Source of the DNA: Firmicutes bacterium FC7
GTDB lineage: Bacteria > Bacillota > Clostridia > Tissierellales > Tissierellaceae
Direction: 5' to 3'
Assembly (NCBI GenBank): GCA_022760735.1
Contig: JAKELU010000009.1
Location: forward strand, 15,996-79,995
Length of the DNA stretch: 64,000 nt
Of this stretch, positions 61,875-64,000 are shown piece after piece. The notes under the pieces are model-generated. The model was not told the origin of the DNA, searched no databases, and saw only the letters and a list, made by a program, of their open reading frames with translations. The position numbers and the translations under genes were made by a program. The number at the start of each line of letters is the position of its first letter. The stretch's first letter is position 1.

Positions 61875-63404
61875 ATGGATCATATTTTTATTGACGGAAA
61901 TAGTTTAACTTTAGAAAAGTTTATAGATGTAACAAGAAATTTCAAGAAGGTAGAATTAACTACTGAAGCAATTGAGAAAGTAAATAAGGCGAGAGCCCTT
62001 GTAGATAGATATGTTGACGAAAATAAAGTTGTTTATGGTTTAACTACAGGCTTTGGTAAATTTAGTGATGTAGTTATAAGTGGAGAGCAAACTAAAACCT
62101 TACAAAGAAATTTAATAATTAGCCATTCTTGTGGCGTTGGAAATCCACTAGATGAAGAAATCGTAAGGGGTATCATGCTTTTAAGAGCAAATGCATTGGC
62201 AAAGGGATATTCTGGAGTTAGATTATCTACTCTAAATACTTTAATAGAAATGTTAAACAAAGGTGTTCATCCAATAGTACCAGAGAAAGGATCATTAGGT
62301 GCTAGTGGCGACCTTGCGCCTCTTGCTCATATGGTTCTAGTAATGATCGGTGAAGGTGAAGCAATTTATAAAGGAGAAAGAATGCCTGGCAAAGAAGCTA
62401 TGGCGAAAGCTGGGATAGAACCTGTGGAATTAACTTCAAAAGAAGGATTAGCATTAATTAATGGTACTCAAGTAATGACTTCGGTTGGTGCGCATACTGT
62501 ATATGACGCAATTAATTTAAGCAAAACAGCAGATATTGCCGCATCATTGACTTCAGAAGCATTAAATGGAATAACTGATGCTTACGATGAAAAAGTTCAT
62601 CTAGTAAGAGGACAAGAAGGGCAAATAAATACTGCAAAGAACCTTTTAAATATTCTTGAAGGTAGCCAAAATACTACAAGGCAAGGTGAGTTAAGAGTAC
62701 AGGATGCATATGCTCTAAGATGTGTACCTCAAATTCATGGAGCCTCTAAGGACTGCTTCAAATACGTTAAAGAAAAGGTTGAAATTGAATTAAACGCTGC
62801 GACTGACAACCCTTTAATTTTTGTAGATGAAGAACAAGTAATATCAGGTGGAAACTTCCATGGACAGCCTATGGCACTGCCATTTGATTTCTTAGGAATA
62901 GGACTATCTGAACTTGCTAATATTTCAGAGAGAAGATTAGAGAGATTAGTTAACCCGGCATTAAGCAATGGATTACCAGCATTTTTAACAGAAAATGGTG
63001 GAGTTAATTCAGGTTATATGATAGTACAGTATGCTGCAGCAGCATTAGTATCAGAAAATAAAGTTTTAGCTCATCCAGCAAGTGTTGACTCTATACCTTC
63101 ATCAGCAAATCAAGAGGACCATGTTTCCATGGGAACAATTGCTGCTAGAAAGGCAAGAGAAATATTAGCTAATGCTAGAAAGGTTATAGCTATGGAAATC
63201 ATGGCAGCATGCCAAGCTATTGATATAAGAGGAAACAAGGGCTTAGGAGCTGGCTCCGAAGAAGCTTATAAGATAGTTAGAGAAAAGGTTTCAAAAGTTG
63301 ATGATGACAGAATTATGTATTTAGACATAAATACTTGTGAAGATATAGTTAAATCAAATATAATAGTTGAAAAGGTAGAAGAAAAAGTAGGTACTTTATT
63401 ATAA
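61875..63404 (+). CDS. hutH: histidine ammonia-lyase
   Basis: A 509-residue enzyme making urocanate and ammonia from L-histidine. The MIO triad is intact: GSLG-ASG-DLAPLAH (Ala143-Ser144-Gly145, at 62301-62309). Also YGLTTGFGKF, SHSCGVG, INGTQ, QDAYALRCVPQIHG, GGNFHGQP and NQEDHVSMG, all canonical. RBS TTGGAGGAG. It is the only lyase of the three that should carry MIO; with hutU, hutI and ftcD it completes the route to glutamate. Confidence 0.97.
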   Translation: MDHIFIDGNSLTLEKFIDVTRNFKKVELTTEAIEKVNKARALVDRYVDENKVVYGLTTGFGKFSDVVISGEQTKTLQRNLIISHSCGVGNPLDEEIVRGIMLLRANALAKGYSGVRLSTLNTLIEMLNKGVHPIVPEKGSLGASGDLAPLAHMVLVMIGEGEAIYKGERMPGKEAMAKAGIEPVELTSKEGLALINGTQVMTSVGAHTVYDAINLSKTADIAASLTSEALNGITDAYDEKVHLVRGQEGQINTAKNLLNILEGSQNTTRQGELRVQDAYALRCVPQIHGASKDCFKYVKEKVEIELNAATDNPLIFVDEEQVISGGNFHGQPMALPFDFLGIGLSELANISERRLERLVNPALSNGLPAFLTENGGVNSGYMIVQYAAAALVSENKVLAHPASVDSIPSSANQEDHVSMGTIAARKAREILANARKVIAMEIMAACQAIDIRGNKGLGAGSEEAYKIVREKVSKVDDDRIMYLDINTCEDIVKSNIIVEKVEEKVGTLL

Positions 63405-63443
63405 AGATGAAACTGCAATTAGTCATCTATGCTAAAAAAATTG

Positions 63444-63465
63444 GGGATATCCTTATGGATATCCC
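63444..63465. terminator. bidirectional terminator between hutH and osmC-type gene
   Basis: The stem GGGATATCC / GGATATCCC with loop TTAT; on the minus strand a run of seven T follows, on the plus strand TATTCTTCTATT. Confidence 0.8.
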
Positions 63466-63884
63466 TATTCTTCTATTATGATCTCATATGTAATAGGTGC
63501 AGCCTTTGCTAACATTGCAGAGACACCACAATATTTTTCTTGTGATAGCTCAACAGCACGTTTAATCTTATCTTTTGGTAGATTTTTACCTTTAAATTTG
63601 TAAATCATTTTAATATATTTATATACTTTTGGGTCATTTTCTGTAGTGTCGGCTTCTACCTCAATACTAACATCTTCAAATTCAACTTGCATTTTTTTAG
63701 TAATAAGCATTACATCAATACCTGTACATCCGATTAGGCCAGCCAATAACAAAGTTTTTGGCCTATACCCTAAATCTTGTCCACCGATTTCAGGTGCTCC
63801 ATCTGTAATTAATTTGTGTCCATTTAGATTCATTTCAAATGCCATATTTCCAATTAGTTTTCCATTTAATTTAGTTATGCTCAT
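63465..63884 (-). CDS. OsmC-family protein
   Basis: A 139-residue protein of the OsmC/Ohr fold. It has two Cys: LIGCTGIDVMLITKK (about Cys54) and SQEKYCGVSAML (about Cys120), the classic redox pair of this family, which reduces organic peroxides or handles reactive sulfur. GGGGGATTGAAAAATG supplies the ribosome site. It is convergent with hutH; a link to sulfur released from thio-imidazoles is possible but only a neighbour-based guess. Confidence 0.9.
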   Translation of the reverse strand: MSITKLNGKLIGNMAFEMNLNGHKLITDGAPEIGGQDLGYRPKTLLLAGLIGCTGIDVMLITKKMQVEFEDVSIEVEADTTENDPKVYKYIKMIYKFKGKNLPKDKIKRAVELSQEKYCGVSAMLAKAAPITYEIIIEE

Positions 63885-64000
63885 TTTTCAATCCCCCTTT
63901 TATTATAAAAGTAGATATACCCATAATAACATAATTCAAATAATTTTTGAAATTTTTACACAAGTTATAATATACTACGATTATATAATGTATAATGACA

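Noticed and set aside
1-64000. tRNA, rRNA, riboswitch, prophage or insertion-sequence features
   Set aside because: Looked for by eye on both strands; no cloverleaf, conserved riboswitch core, transposase or integrase was found, but small RNAs cannot be excluded without covariance searches.

Overview
The window looks like a low-GC (roughly one third G+C), spore-forming, amino-acid-fermenting anaerobe of the Clostridia, possibly close to Tissierella-type lineages. The grounds are strong AGGAGG ribosome sites, frequent TTG starts, GntR/YtrA-type ABC operons, a VanW protein, two DUF3787-type small proteins, CcpA-type cre boxes, a GAAC-N4-GTTC LexA box and a sigma-54 activator. No rRNA, tRNA, insertion sequence or prophage was recognised.

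Layout. 1-991: the end of a CRISPR array (15 repeats of 36 nt, ~30-nt spacers) that continues off the left edge; no cas gene is inside the window. 1-13.8 kb: an arginase/UPF0489-like protein, two ZIP (ZupT) metal transporters, a LysE exporter, a TetM-like translational GTPase, a redox/phosphodiesterase/PH-domain operon, an aldehyde dehydrogenase, a MATE pump and an ECF sigma/anti-sigma pair. 13.9-20.7 kb: a DinB polymerase under a two-box LexA promoter, two DUF3787 genes with vanW, modABC (modC apparently starts at ATT), and uppP. 20.9-31.6 kb: lipoproteins, an XRE regulator with peptide deformylase, a radical SAM protein, a decayed methyltransferase pseudogene and an intact one, DUF89, YgjP, MATE, recQ. 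31.9-40.3 kb: a thioredoxin-reductase-like enzyme and two GntR-ABC export operons, each behind a palindromic operator, then small HD and kinase-like genes.

40.4-63.9 kb is the most interesting part: a histidine-utilisation region with added parts. A sigma-54 activator (41079-42779) faces a sigma-54 promoter that drives ftcD-hutI-hutU-yjiH. A large BTAD/ATPase/TPR regulator follows. Next comes an operon of a three-subunit molybdenum hydroxylase (xanthine dehydrogenase family), a histidine ammonia-lyase homologue, a BCCT betaine-type transporter and a second ammonia-lyase homologue. A YuiF-like permease and a canonical hutH end the region. Both extra lyase homologues have lost the Ala-Ser-Gly triad that makes the MIO cofactor (Glu-Ala-Asp in one, Tyr-Leu-Ser with a shortened loop in the other), and both replace the catalytic Tyr of QDxY with Leu. 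MIO-free members of this family are known to remove trimethylamine from ergothioneine (ergothionase), and a BCCT carrier fits a quaternary-ammonium substrate. My main hypothesis is therefore a pathway for histidine betaines (ergothioneine, hercynine or related) that feeds thio- or oxo-imidazole intermediates through the Mo-hydroxylase and hut enzymes to glutamate. modABC elsewhere in the window could supply the molybdenum. cre-like boxes lie before the hut operon, the Mo-hydroxylase operon and the permease-hutH unit, suggesting shared carbon-catabolite control.
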